A stretch of DNA of 22,030 nt from Poindextera sp041691315 (GCA_041691315.1 JBEPUW010000060.1:1-22030), one strand, 5' to 3'; positions 12,097-19,755 are shown, counted from the first letter of the stretch. The notes: a model not told the origin generated them from the sequence alone. Numbers and translations are program-made.

Positions 12097-14330
12097 GTCC
12101 GCCCGATGGCGCCATAGAACGGTCGAGTGAGCTTGCGCCCGAGGCGGGCGAGACCGCGCTCGCCGGCCGCTTTGCCCAGGTGCGCGCCGCGACGCTGCTC
12201 CTGACCACGCCGCTCTCGGCCGAAGACCAGACAGTGCAGTCGATGCCCGATTGCAGTCCGGTCAAATGGCACCAGGCCCATACCGCCTGGTTCTTCGAGA
12301 CCTTTCTGTTGATCCCCAACGATCCAGGCTACCGGCCGTTCGATCCGTTGTTCGGCTATCTGTTCAACTCCTACTACGAGACCGTCGGCCCGCGCCGGCC
12401 GCGGCCCGAGCGTGGCCTGGTCACGCGACCGTCCTTGAGCGAGGTGCGCGCCTATCGCCGCCACGTCGATGCGGCCATGACCGAGCTGCTGGCCGGGCCG
12501 TTCGGACGCGATCCGGCCGTCGCCGCACTGGTCGAACTCGGCCTGCATCACGAACAGCAGCACCAGGAACTGATCCTGATGGACGTACTGCACCTGTTCG
12601 CTCAGATGCCCGGCCATCCGGCCTATCGTCCAGGCTCGACCATCGAGAGCCCCGATCCAGGTCCGACGGGCTTCGTCGATTTCGCCGGCGGCCTGGTCGA
12701 GATCGGCCACGACGGATCCGGCTTCGGCTTCGACAACGAGACCCCCCGCCACACAGCCAAGCTCAGCCCCTATCGGCTGGCCGACCGGCTGGTGACCAAC
12801 CGCGAATGGCTGCAGTTCATGGCCGGCGGCGGCTATGACCGCGCCGAATTCTGGCTTTCCGACGGCTGGGCGACCGCCCGCCAGGAAGCCTGGGCCCATC
12901 CGCTCTATTGGACCCAGGACGAGGCGGGCGGCTGGAACGAGATGGGCCTGGGCGGCTTGCGCCCGCTCGACCTGAACGCGCCGGTCAGCCACGTCAGCTA
13001 CTACGAGGCCGACGCCTATGCGCGTTGGGCCGGCAAGCGCCTGCCCACCGAGATGGAGTGGGAACGGGCGGCCGCCGGTCTCGACCACACCGCGGGCGGG
13101 CTCGACCTCGACAGCCTGACGCCGATTGCCGCGACGCCAGGCGAGCTTGGCCTGCGCCAGATGTTCGGCGCGCTCTGGCAATGGACCGCCAGTTCGTACG
13201 CGCCCTATCCGGGCTTCCGGCCGGATGCCGGCGCGGTCGGCGAGTACAACGGCAAGTTCATGATCAACCAGATGGTGCTGCGCGGCGGCTGCTGCGCAAC
13301 GCCGCCGGGCCATGTGCGCGCGACCTACCGCAACTTTTTCTATCCACACCAGCGCTGGATGTTTTCGGGCCTGAGGCTGGCCGAGGATGCCCCGGCCGCC
13401 GCCAGTGACGGCCACTTCCGCGACGACGTGCTCGAGGGCCTGAGCGCGTCGCCCAAGCGGCTGCCCAGCAAATATTTCTACGACGAGCGCGGTTCGGCCC
13501 TGTTCGAGGCGATCACCGGCCTGCCGGAATACTATCCGACCCGCACCGAGACCGCGCTGCTGGCCGAGGCCGCGCCGCAGATCGCTGCTTACATCTCGCC
13601 GAACGCGGCGCTGATCGAGTTCGGCAGCGGCGCCTCGACCAAGACCCGGCTGCTGCTCGATGCGGCGCCCCAGGTCGGGGTCTATATCCCGATGGACATC
13701 AGCGCCGATGCCCTGGCGCAGGCGCAGGCCGCGCTGAAGGCCGACTATCCGAACCTGGAGGTCGCGCCGCTGCTGGCCGACTTCACCAAGCCGATCGCCC
13801 TGCCGGCGGCGGCCGATGGTCGGCCGCGCACCGGCTTCTTTCCCGGCTCGACCATCGGCAACTTCCCGCCGGACGAGGCGGTGGGCTTCCTGGAGGTGGC
13901 GCGGCGACTGCTGGGGCAGGGCGCTCAGTTCATCGTCGGCGCGGATCTGGTCAAGGCCGAGGACGTGCTGGTCGCGGCCTACGACGACGCGCAAGGGGTC
14001 ACGGCCCACTTCAACCTGAATCTGCTTGGCCGCATCAACCGCGAGCTGGGCGGGGATATCGACCTGGCCGGCTTCGGCCATCGCGCCGTCTGGAACGCTG
14101 AAGAAAGCCGGATGGAGATGCATCTGGTCAGCCGCGCCGACCAGAGCTTCACGGTCGCCGGCCACACCTTCTCGATGCGCGCCGGCGAGACCATCCACAG
14201 CGAGAACTCCTACAAGTTTACGCTGGACGGCTTTGCCGCCCTGGCCGCCCGCGCCGGCTGGCGCGTCGGCGCCCAATGGGTCAGCCCCGACCCCGCCGCC
14301 TTCGCGGTGTTCCTGCTGCAAGCTTGGTAA
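12093..14330 (+). CDS. ergothioneine biosynthesis fusion protein EgtB-EgtD
   Basis: Two enzymes of ergothioneine synthesis are joined in one 745-residue frame. Residues 1 to about 430 are EgtB, the iron-dependent sulfoxide synthase. Its DinB-like part carries the expected three iron-binding histidines (His63 in WHQAHTAW, His153 and His157 in HHEQQHQE), followed by an FGE-sulfatase-like domain ending RGGCCATP...GLRLAED. After a linker of about 10 residues, EgtD begins at FRDDVLEGL. It is the SAM-dependent histidine N-trimethyltransferase, with EFGSGASTKTRLLLDA, FFPGSTIGNFPPDEA and ENSYKFTLDGF. The sulfur donor (cysteine or gamma-glutamylcysteine) cannot be told; no egtA, egtC or egtE is nearby. 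TTG 12093 is chosen because GGAG lies 8 bases upstream and the EcfG promoter excludes 12027. Confidence 0.93.
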   Translation: MSPPDGAIERSSELAPEAGETALAGRFAQVRAATLLLTTPLSAEDQTVQSMPDCSPVKWHQAHTAWFFETFLLIPNDPGYRPFDPLFGYLFNSYYETVGPRRPRPERGLVTRPSLSEVRAYRRHVDAAMTELLAGPFGRDPAVAALVELGLHHEQQHQELILMDVLHLFAQMPGHPAYRPGSTIESPDPGPTGFVDFAGGLVEIGHDGSGFGFDNETPRHTAKLSPYRLADRLVTNREWLQFMAGGGYDRAEFWLSDGWATARQEAWAHPLYWTQDEAGGWNEMGLGGLRPLDLNAPVSHVSYYEADAYARWAGKRLPTEMEWERAAAGLDHTAGGLDLDSLTPIAATPGELGLRQMFGALWQWTASSYAPYPGFRPDAGAVGEYNGKFMINQMVLRGGCCATPPGHVRATYRNFFYPHQRWMFSGLRLAEDAPAAASDGHFRDDVLEGLSASPKRLPSKYFYDERGSALFEAITGLPEYYPTRTETALLAEAAPQIAAYISPNAALIEFGSGASTKTRLLLDAAPQVGVYIPMDISADALAQAQAALKADYPNLEVAPLLADFTKPIALPAAADGRPRTGFFPGSTIGNFPPDEAVGFLEVARRLLGQGAQFIVGADLVKAEDVLVAAYDDAQGVTAHFNLNLLGRINRELGGDIDLAGFGHRAVWNAEESRMEMHLVSRADQSFTVAGHTFSMRAGETIHSENSYKFTLDGFAALAARAGWRVGAQWVSPDPAAFAVFLLQAW

Positions 14331-14334
14331 CTTT

Positions 14335-14353
14335 CCTTCTCCCAAGGGGAAGG
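14335..14353 (+). repeat. CTTCTCCC-family hairpin, second copy
   Basis: CCTTCTCCC-AA-GGGGAAGG starts 4 bases after the egtBD stop, as the first copy does after tsf. It may serve as the terminator of egtBD. Confidence 0.55.
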
Positions 14354-14360
14354 TGAGGGA

Positions 14361-14439
14361 GAAATTGGGGACATGTACGCATCCCGCGATCTCGGAACTA
14401 TGCCCGGGAGATCAGCGATGCGTACGTGTCCCCAATTTC
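14361..14439 (+). repeat. REP-like inverted repeat inserted between two CTTCTCCC hairpins
   Basis: A 23-base arm at 14361-14383 (GAAATTGGGGACATGTACGC...) pairs with 14417-14439 with one mismatch. An inner GATCTC/GAGATC stem (14389-14394, 14408-14413) lies between. The TTGGGGACATGTAC form resembles extragenic palindromes that I recall next to REP-associated tyrosine transposases in proteobacteria. No transposase is in this copy. Confidence 0.65.
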
Positions 14440-14457
14440 CCAGCGCGTGGACCCCCC

Positions 14458-14476
14458 CTTCTCCCCCTGGGAGAAG
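14458..14476 (+). repeat. CTTCTCCC-family hairpin, third copy
   Basis: CTTCTCCC-CCT-GGGAGAAG, after the REP-like element. The stretch 14331-14507 is therefore entirely repeats, with no gene. Confidence 0.55.
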
Positions 14477-14507
14477 TCTGGGGGCGCACGGCTGGCGGGA
14501 CTAGCCC

Positions 14508-14747
14508 CTACGCCTGGGCGTTGGTGCGGGTGGTGGTGTCGCTGGAGCGGCGGCGGCCGCCGCCGTGGCTGGCTTCACCGCCCTTGCGGCCGGCGGCCGC
14601 GGCCAGATCACGATCCTGCGAGAAGCTGCGCTTTTCGTCCGGCACGCTCGCGCCACCCTTGCGGGCGATCTCGCGCTGGCGATCCTTGTCCATCGCGGCG
14701 AAGCCGCGGCGGGCGGTTTTACGGCTGCGAGCGTCTGGTTGCGTCAT
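14508..14747 (-). CDS. KGG-repeat general stress protein (YciG/con-10-like)
   Basis: This is a 79-residue, very polar and basic protein. It carries GFAAMDKDRQREIARKGG and later DLAAAAGRKGGEASHGGG, the paired KGG motifs of the stress-induced YciG/con-10 group. Spacing and the SF-x-DR-x-LA segment fit. Members are induced by desiccation, stationary phase or salt in many bacteria; their biochemical role is unclear. The start is ATG 14747 with AAGGA 7 bases upstream; the frame stays open further but that part has no such site. A GGAAC-N16-GCTT element lies upstream, so EcfG control is plausible but imperfect. It is divergent from phyR. Confidence 0.85.
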   Translation of the reverse strand: MTQPDARSRKTARRGFAAMDKDRQREIARKGGASVPDEKRSFSQDRDLAAAAGRKGGEASHGGGRRRSSDTTTRTNAQA

Positions 14748-14811
14748 GGGAAAATCCTTGCACTGTGTCTGAGGGGGAGCGGGGGCTCGAACAGAGAGAA
14801 GCTCCCGAAAG

Positions 14812-14836
14812 AAGCCCTGAGTGCGGCCAAAGTTCC
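14812..14836 (-). promoter_or_regulatory. possible sigma-EcfG promoter of the KGG gene
   Basis: On the minus strand GGAAC (14836-14832), 16 bases, GCTT (14815-14812). The -35 is perfect, but the -10 has C and G exchanged against CGTT. It is kept because KGG proteins are typical general stress targets. Confidence 0.3.
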
Positions 14837-14857
14837 TCAGGCCAACAGACTTTGCGG

Positions 14858-14883
14858 GGAACCTTTGGGACTGGACCGCCATT
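14858..14883 (+). promoter_or_regulatory. possible sigma-EcfG promoter of phyR
   Basis: GGAAC (14858-14862), 17 bases, CATT (14880-14883): one mismatch in the -10. It ends 32 bases before the phyR start. Autoregulation of phyR by EcfG is common in this class. Confidence 0.35.
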
Positions 14884-14914
14884 GAATGGCCAAGTTGGGA
14901 GGTGAGGGTTTCGC

Positions 14915-15706
14915 ATGCCAGCCAGCGATATCGCCCGCCATGTTCCCTATCTTCGCCGCTACGCCCGCGCGCTCACCGGGTCTCAACCCGAGGGCGACGC
15001 CACGGTCCAGGCCATGTTCGAGGCGCTGCTGGCCGACCAGCTGAGCCTGGCGGAGGATCTGCCGGTCAAGGTGGCGCTGTACAAGCCCTTCCACACCCAT
15101 TGGCGACGCGCCCTGAACGGCCATTCCATCGATGCGGAGGTCGGCTCGGGCGCTGAGCGGCGGTTGCAGAGCCTGTCGCCGGAGTTCCGCACGGCTCTGC
15201 TGCTGGTGTTGATGGAAGGGTTCACCGAGGCCGAGGCGGCCGCGATCCTCAGCCTGCCGATCGAGATGACGCGCGAGCGGCTCTATCAGGCGGAGGCGCT
15301 GATCCAGGGCCAGAGGGCCACCGACGTGCTGATCATCGAGGACGAGCCGATCGTGGCGCTGGATCTGGAGCGGCTGGTGCGCGAGCTTGGCCATCACGTC
15401 ACCGGCATCGCCGCGACGCGGACCGAGGCCCAGGCCATCACCGCGGCGCAGAAGCCCGGCTTGGTGCTGGCCGACGTGCAGCTGGCCGACGGCTCGAGTG
15501 GGCTGGACGCGGTCAACGACATCCTGCGGCGCTTCGACATTCCGGTGATCTTCATCACCGCCTTTCCGGGCAGCCTGCTGACCGGCGGCAAGCCCGAGCC
15601 GGCCTTTCTGATCGTCAAACCGTTTCGGGAGGAAGAGTTGCGCGCGGTCATCGGTCAGGCGCTGTTCTTCCACACACCACAGATGGCGCAGCCGCAGAGG
15701 AACTAG
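14915..15706 (+). CDS. phyR: PhyR, general stress response anti-anti-sigma response regulator
   Basis: PhyR is the switch of the alphaproteobacterial general stress response. When phosphorylated, its sigma-like domain captures NepR and frees EcfG. This 263-residue protein has both parts. Residues 1 to about 130 are the sigma-like domain, opening with HVPYLRRYARALTGSQ and later SPEFRTALLLVLMEGFTEAEAAAIL. From about 138 to 255 is a receiver (DVLIIEDEPIVALDLE) with the phospho-acceptor Asp187 in LVLADVQLADGSSG, Thr in FITAFPG and Lys in IVKPFREEE. The start ATG 14915 gives the canonical N-terminus, with GGGAGG and GAGGG upstream. The sensor kinase (PhyK type) and ecfG are not in the window. The next gene has its own EcfG promoter. 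Confidence 0.95.
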   Translation: MPASDIARHVPYLRRYARALTGSQPEGDATVQAMFEALLADQLSLAEDLPVKVALYKPFHTHWRRALNGHSIDAEVGSGAERRLQSLSPEFRTALLLVLMEGFTEAEAAAILSLPIEMTRERLYQAEALIQGQRATDVLIIEDEPIVALDLERLVRELGHHVTGIAATRTEAQAITAAQKPGLVLADVQLADGSSGLDAVNDILRRFDIPVIFITAFPGSLLTGGKPEPAFLIVKPFREEELRAVIGQALFFHTPQMAQPQRN

Positions 15707-15724
15707 CGGTGCCGTCGCCGCGTT
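15699..15724 (+). promoter_or_regulatory. sigma-EcfG-type promoter of the DUF883-like gene
   Basis: GGAAC (15699-15703), 17 bases, CGTT (15721-15724). The -35 overlaps the phyR stop codon. Transcription from about 15730 would leave a short leader before ATG 15758. Confidence 0.6.
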
Positions 15725-15757
15725 CCCATCTGCTGAACGCGAATCCAGGAGATCGAC

Positions 15758-16108
15758 ATGAGCGACGCTACCCCGACCAACGGCGCCGCGCCGGCCAAGG
15801 CCCGCAAGGCCGTGACCAGGACGGTGAAGGCCGCGGCCAAGACCGCCAAGGCCGCGCCGAAAGTGGTCAAGAAGACGGTCAAAAAGGTTCAGGCCGGGGC
15901 GCGCAGCTTCGCCGCCGATGCCGATCAGGCGCGCGAAAAGCTGGTCGCCACCGCCATCCACCGCGCCCGCGCCCGCCGCGAATACGCCCGCCGCTGGGCG
16001 CTCGGCCAGGCCGAGATCGCCGGCGTCGCCGTCCAGTCCCGCCCCGTCACCGCCATCGGCTTCGCGCTGGGCATCGGCGTGATCATCGGCCTGCTGCTGG
16101 TGGGTTGA
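15758..16108 (+). CDS. DUF883/ElaB-like small membrane-anchored protein
   Basis: This 116-residue protein has three parts. An N-terminal Ala/Lys-rich region (residues about 10-47, KARKAVTRTVKAAAKTAKAA) looks like an extended coil or histone-like basic arm. A helical middle (ARSFAADADQAREKLVATAI) follows. A C-terminal hydrophobic segment (VTAIGFALGIGVIIGLLLVG) with glycines every few residues matches the membrane anchor of ElaB/YqjD/DUF883 proteins. Those are stationary-phase proteins that tether ribosomes to the membrane in E. coli; the same role here is inference. AGGAG lies 7 bases before the ATG. A GGAAC-N17-CGTT promoter sits in the gap after phyR. Confidence 0.7.
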   Translation: MSDATPTNGAAPAKARKAVTRTVKAAAKTAKAAPKVVKKTVKKVQAGARSFAADADQAREKLVATAIHRARARREYARRWALGQAEIAGVAVQSRPVTAIGFALGIGVIIGLLLVG

Positions 16109-16115
16109 TAGGAAA

Positions 16116-16263
16116 CCGCTCATCCCCGCGAAGGCGGGACCCAGGCTTTTTACCGCCAAGGACGCCAAGAACGCCAAGGGTCTGAACCGACCTTTTCTTC
16201 TTGGCGAACTTGGCGTCCTTGGCGGTTAAATTCCCAGGCCAGCCGCTACGCGGGGATGAGCGG
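16116..16263 (+). repeat. nuclease-less inverted-repeat element, relative of 8962-9327
   Basis: The outer arms CCGCTCATCCCCGCG (16116-16130) and its exact inverse (16249-16263) are the same as the ends of the GIY-YIG element, including the ACCCAGG-T-run on the left. Inside lies a second inverted pair of 18 bases, ACCGCCAAGGACGCCAAG (16152-16169) and its inverse (16209-16226), with short tandem GACGCCAAG units. It fills the gap between the DUF883-like gene and cysNC and ends 6 bases from the cysNC stop. Confidence 0.75.
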
Positions 16264-16268
16264 AACAG

Positions 16269-18167
16269 CTAAATCCGCCCGCGCTTCACCAGGTCGTCGA
16301 TGATCGCGCGCGCGCCTTCGGCGGGGTCTTGGCCGTGGGTGGGGATGACCAGTTCGGCGTGTTCCGGGGCTTCGTAGGGCGAGGAGACGCCGGTGAAGTT
16401 GGCGATCTGGCCTGCCTGAGCTTTTACGTACAAGCCCTTGGGATCGCGGGCGATACAGTCTTCCAGCGGCGTGTCGACGAAGATCTCGATGAACTCGCCC
16501 TCGGCGAACAGTTCGCGCACCATCCGCCGCTCGGCCTGGAACGGCGAGATGAAGGAACAGAGCACGATGGTCCCAGCCTCGACGAACAGCTTGGCCACCT
16601 CGCCGACCCGGCGGATGTTCTCCACCCGCTCGGCATCCGAGAAGCCCAGGTCGCGGTTCAGGCCGTGGCGGACATTGTCGCCGTCGAGCAGGAAGGTGCG
16701 GGCGCCGCGCTCGTAAAGCTCGCGTTCGACCAGGTTGGCGATGGTCGACTTGCCGGAGCCGGACAGGCCGGTGAACCACAGCACCGCCGGCTTGTGGCCG
16801 TTCAGCTGTTCGTGGTCGGCGCGGCCGACCAGCACGTCCTGGCGATGGATGTTGGCGGCGCGGCGCAGGCCGAAATCGATCATCCCGGCGCCGACGGTGG
16901 CGTTGGAATAGCGGTCGATCAGGATGAAGGCGCCGGTCTCGCGGTTATCGGCATAGGCGTCGAAGGCCACCGGCGAGGTGGTCGAGAGGTTGCAGACGCC
17001 GATCTCGTTCAGGGTCAGCGTCCGCGCCGCCAGCTGTTCGCGGGTGTCGACGTCCAGCTTGTGCTTCAGCGCGGTGATCCTGACCGGCACATAGCGGGTG
17101 CCGATGCGCATCAGGTAGGGGCGACCGGGCAAGAGCGGCTCGTCGCCCATCCACAGAACGTGGGCGGCGAACTGGTCGGCGACCTCCGGCCGCGCGGTCG
17201 GGGCCGAGAGCAGGTCGCCGCGGGCGACATCCACCTCGTCGGCCAGGGTCAGGGTGACGGCGTCGCCGGCCTTGGCCTCGTCCAGATCGCCGTCATAGGT
17301 GACGATGCGCGCCACCTTGGTCTGCCGGCCGGAGGCGGCGACGGTGACCGGATCGCCCGGCCGTACGGTTCCGGACGCGATGGTGCCGGCAAAGCCGCGG
17401 AAGTCGAGATTGGGCCGGCTGACCCACTGCACCGGGAAGCGGAACGGCTTTTGCGCCGTATCGCTCTCCACATCGACGGTCTCCAGGTGCTCGATCAGGG
17501 TCAGGCCCTTGTACCAGGGCGTCTTGGCCGAGCGCAGGGTGACGTTGTCGCCGTGGCGCGCCGACATCGGGATGGCGGTGATCTCGCCGAAGTTCAGGTC
17601 GGCGGCGAAGGCGCGGTAGTCGGCGACGATGCGGTCGAACACCGCCTGGTCGAAGTCCACCAGGTCGATCTTGTTCACCGCCAGCACTACGTGGCGCACG
17701 CCGAGCAGCGAACAGATGGTCGAGTGCCGCCGCGTCTGGGTCAGCACGCCCTTGCGCGCGTCGATCAGGATCACCGCCAGGTCGGCATTGGAGGCGCCGG
17801 TGGCCATGTTGCGGGTGTACTGCTCGTGGCCGGGGGTGTCGGCGACGATGAAGCTGCGCCGATCGGTGGTGAAGAACCGGTAGGCGACGTCGATGGTGAT
17901 GCCCTGCTGGCGCTCGGCCTCCAGGCCGTCGACCAAGAGCGCCAGGTCGAGATCCTCGCCGGTGGTGCCGTAGCGGTCGCTGTCGCGGGTCAACGCCGCC
18001 AGCTGGTCTTCCATGATCAGCTTGGAATCGTAGAGCAGCCGGCCGATCAGCGTCGACTTGCCGTCGTCCACCGAGCCGCAGGTCAAAAACCGCAGCAGGC
18101 CTTTCTGCGTGGCGATCAGCGCGCCAGCAGCCGTGCGTTCCTCGAGCGTCAGTTGCGCGCCGTCCAT
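16269..18167 (-). CDS. cysNC: bifunctional sulfate adenylyltransferase subunit 1 / adenylylsulfate kinase (CysNC)
   Basis: This 632-residue fusion activates sulfate. The CysN part is the GTPase that drives APS synthesis by CysD, and the CysC part phosphorylates APS to PAPS. The CysN motifs are GSVDDGKS (31-38), DTPGHEQYTRNM (110-121) and NKID (165-168), followed by two beta-barrel domains. The C-terminal kinase, from about residue 448, has the P-loop TGLSGSGKST near 465 and DGDNVRHGLNRDLGFS. Both halves look complete. The ATG at 18167 overlaps the cysD stop as TGATG, so translation is coupled. Fused CysNC is common in alphaproteobacteria. A repeat element lies just past the stop. Confidence 0.97.
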   Translation of the reverse strand: MDGAQLTLEERTAAGALIATQKGLLRFLTCGSVDDGKSTLIGRLLYDSKLIMEDQLAALTRDSDRYGTTGEDLDLALLVDGLEAERQQGITIDVAYRFFTTDRRSFIVADTPGHEQYTRNMATGASNADLAVILIDARKGVLTQTRRHSTICSLLGVRHVVLAVNKIDLVDFDQAVFDRIVADYRAFAADLNFGEITAIPMSARHGDNVTLRSAKTPWYKGLTLIEHLETVDVESDTAQKPFRFPVQWVSRPNLDFRGFAGTIASGTVRPGDPVTVAASGRQTKVARIVTYDGDLDEAKAGDAVTLTLADEVDVARGDLLSAPTARPEVADQFAAHVLWMGDEPLLPGRPYLMRIGTRYVPVRITALKHKLDVDTREQLAARTLTLNEIGVCNLSTTSPVAFDAYADNRETGAFILIDRYSNATVGAGMIDFGLRRAANIHRQDVLVGRADHEQLNGHKPAVLWFTGLSGSGKSTIANLVERELYERGARTFLLDGDNVRHGLNRDLGFSDAERVENIRRVGEVAKLFVEAGTIVLCSFISPFQAERRMVRELFAEGEFIEIFVDTPLEDCIARDPKGLYVKAQAGQIANFTGVSSPYEAPEHAELVIPTHGQDPAEGARAIIDDLVKRGRI

Positions 18168-19114
18168 CAGAAATAGCCCTCGCGCTTCTTCTTCTCCATC
18201 GAGGCCGATTCATCGGTGTCGATCAGCCGTCCCTGGCGCTCGGAGGTGCGGGTCGCCCGCATCTCGCCGATGATGTCGTCCAGGGTCTCGGCGTGGGATT
18301 CCACCGCGGCGCTGAGCGGATAACAGCCCAGCGAGCGGAAACGCACCCACCTGGTCTCTTCCTTTTCGCCGGGCAGCAGCGGCATGCGGTCGTCGTCGCG
18401 CATGATCAGCATGCCGTCGCGCTCCACCACCGGCCGCGGCGCGGCGAAATAGAGCGGCACCACCGGAATGTCCTCGGCGGCGGTGTATTCCCAGATGTCG
18501 AGTTCCGTCCAGTTCGACAGCGGGAAGACCCGGATGGTTTCGCCCTTGTTCACCCGGGTGTTGTAGAGCCGCCAGAGCTCAGGGCGCTGGTTGCGCGGGT
18601 CCCAGACGTGGCCGGCGGAGCGGAAGGAGAAGATGCGCTCCTTGGCGCGGGCCTTTTCCTCGTCGCGCCGCGCGCCGCCGAAGGCCGCGTCGAAGCCGTA
18701 CTTGTCGAGCGCCTGTTTCAGCGCCTCGGTCTTCATCACCTGGGTGTGCAGCGATGAGCCCGACGCGATCGGGTTGATGCCGCGCTTGACCCCGTCCTGG
18801 TTGGTATAGACCAGGAGCTTGACGCCATAACGCTCGGCCACCGTGTCGCGGTGGCGGATCATGTCGCGGAACTTCCAGGTGGTGTCGACGTGCAACAGCG
18901 GGAAGGGCGGCGTGCCGGGGAAGAAGGCCTTGGCGGCCAGGTGCAGCATGACGCCGCTATCCTTGCCGATCGAATAGAGCATGACCGGATTGTCGAACGC
19001 CGCCGCCACCTCGCGGATGATCTCGATCGACTCCGACTCGAGGCGTTTGAGGTGATCCGAGAGCGGTGGCCGGGTCCTGGACCGCGCGGCCGGCGCAAGG
19101 GTTTCGAGCGACAT
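18167..19114 (-). CDS. cysD: sulfate adenylyltransferase subunit 2 (CysD)
   Basis: CysD is the catalytic ATP sulfurylase subunit that makes APS from ATP and sulfate, working with CysN. The 315-residue protein has the PP-loop YSIGKDSGVMLHLAAKAFF, LLHVDTTWKF, GGARRDEEKARAKERIFSFR, and the C-terminal SLGCYPLSAAVES of the PAPS reductase-like fold. The start chosen is ATG 19114, giving MSLETLAP; its only ribosome site (AGGAG) is 13 bases upstream, which is far. The frame remains open a little further, but the extra residues are unlike the family. It is first in the cysD-cysNC operon. The 131-base gap to the divergent gene holds a GCTGCG-GAAA-CGCAGC hairpin (19186-19201); no riboswitch is recognised. 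Confidence 0.97.
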   Translation of the reverse strand: MSLETLAPAARSRTRPPLSDHLKRLESESIEIIREVAAAFDNPVMLYSIGKDSGVMLHLAAKAFFPGTPPFPLLHVDTTWKFRDMIRHRDTVAERYGVKLLVYTNQDGVKRGINPIASGSSLHTQVMKTEALKQALDKYGFDAAFGGARRDEEKARAKERIFSFRSAGHVWDPRNQRPELWRLYNTRVNKGETIRVFPLSNWTELDIWEYTAAEDIPVVPLYFAAPRPVVERDGMLIMRDDDRMPLLPGEKEETRWVRFRSLGCYPLSAAVESHAETLDDIIGEMRATRTSERQGRLIDTDESASMEKKKREGYF

Positions 19115-19245
19115 GCTTGTAAAATAACTCCTGCCCGCCGAGATCCAAAGCCCGCCCGCGAGCGGTGGATACATAGGCGCTTGGCTGCGTTTCCGCAGCG
19201 CATCTTATCTTGCCGATACCCTAGAGAAGCTAAAGGCCGCCGGCG

Positions 19246-19755
19246 ATGAAACCACGGACCGTGACCGTCAACGACCGCATGCAGCGCGGTTATCGCTATG
19301 TCCTGTCCGAGCCCGCCGGCCGCAATTTCGACCCCGAATTCAGGCCGGACCTGACACCGAAAGAGATGCTTGAAATGGGCGTCTTCGCCGGCCGGTACAT
19401 GACCGATTGCCGCGAGGAATTCCCGAAGAGCTGGTTTACGAAGGCCAGGCTGTCGCCGTCCGGCGCCGATCGGAAGCTGAACTATTTCGGCGTCGAGGCC
19501 AGCCAGCCGCTGTCGGTCTGGCGCGCCAAGGGCTGGATCCATCCCGACGATCCGCGCGGCTGGTTCCAATGGTACTGCCGCTACACCATGGGCCGGCGTC
19601 TGGGTGAAGAGGACCAACGCCAGATCAAGCGCTGGAAGGCTATGACCCGGCACGTCAAACAGGTCGCCCGCAATTGCGACCGCGGCGACGTCTTCTGCCG
19701 CCCCCGCCAGCGCCAGGCGCTGCTGCACTGGGCCTATGACAGCCGGCTGATCTAG
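19246..19755 (+). CDS. conserved hypothetical protein
   Basis: This 169-residue protein, rich in Trp, Tyr and Arg, has no signal or membrane segment. Recognisable blocks are RNFDPEFRPDLTPKEMLEMG, LNYFGVEASQPLSVWRAKGW, HPDDPRGWFQWYCRYTMGRR, and ALLHWAYDSR. From memory these blocks are strongly conserved in a widespread bacterial family of the same size, also seen in some eukaryotes, with no known activity. The DDPRGWFQWYCRY block looks like an active or binding site; that is inference. It is divergent from cysD and convergent with the HTH gene: both stops share the same CTAG at 19752-19755. Confidence 0.85.
   Translation: MKPRTVTVNDRMQRGYRYVLSEPAGRNFDPEFRPDLTPKEMLEMGVFAGRYMTDCREEFPKSWFTKARLSPSGADRKLNYFGVEASQPLSVWRAKGWIHPDDPRGWFQWYCRYTMGRRLGEEDQRQIKRWKAMTRHVKQVARNCDRGDVFCRPRQRQALLHWAYDSRLI

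Noticed and set aside
11985..14345. 786-residue open frame on the minus strand
   Set aside because: Antisense to egtBD; no recognisable motif and biased composition.
14748..14882. N-terminal extension of the KGG protein
   Set aside because: The extension is not KGG-family-like and covers the promoter region; ATG 14747 has a proper ribosome site.
16152..16226. possible CRISPR-like array
   Set aside because: The short CGCCAAG units are tandem and inverted with no regular spacers, and no cas gene is present.
16329..18176. 615-residue open frame on the plus strand
   Set aside because: Antisense to cysNC, which carries all expected GTPase and kinase motifs.
19115..19245. possible sulfur- or SAM-sensing riboswitch before cysD
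   Set aside because: Only one short GNRA-type hairpin is visible; no conserved riboswitch core could be recognised.
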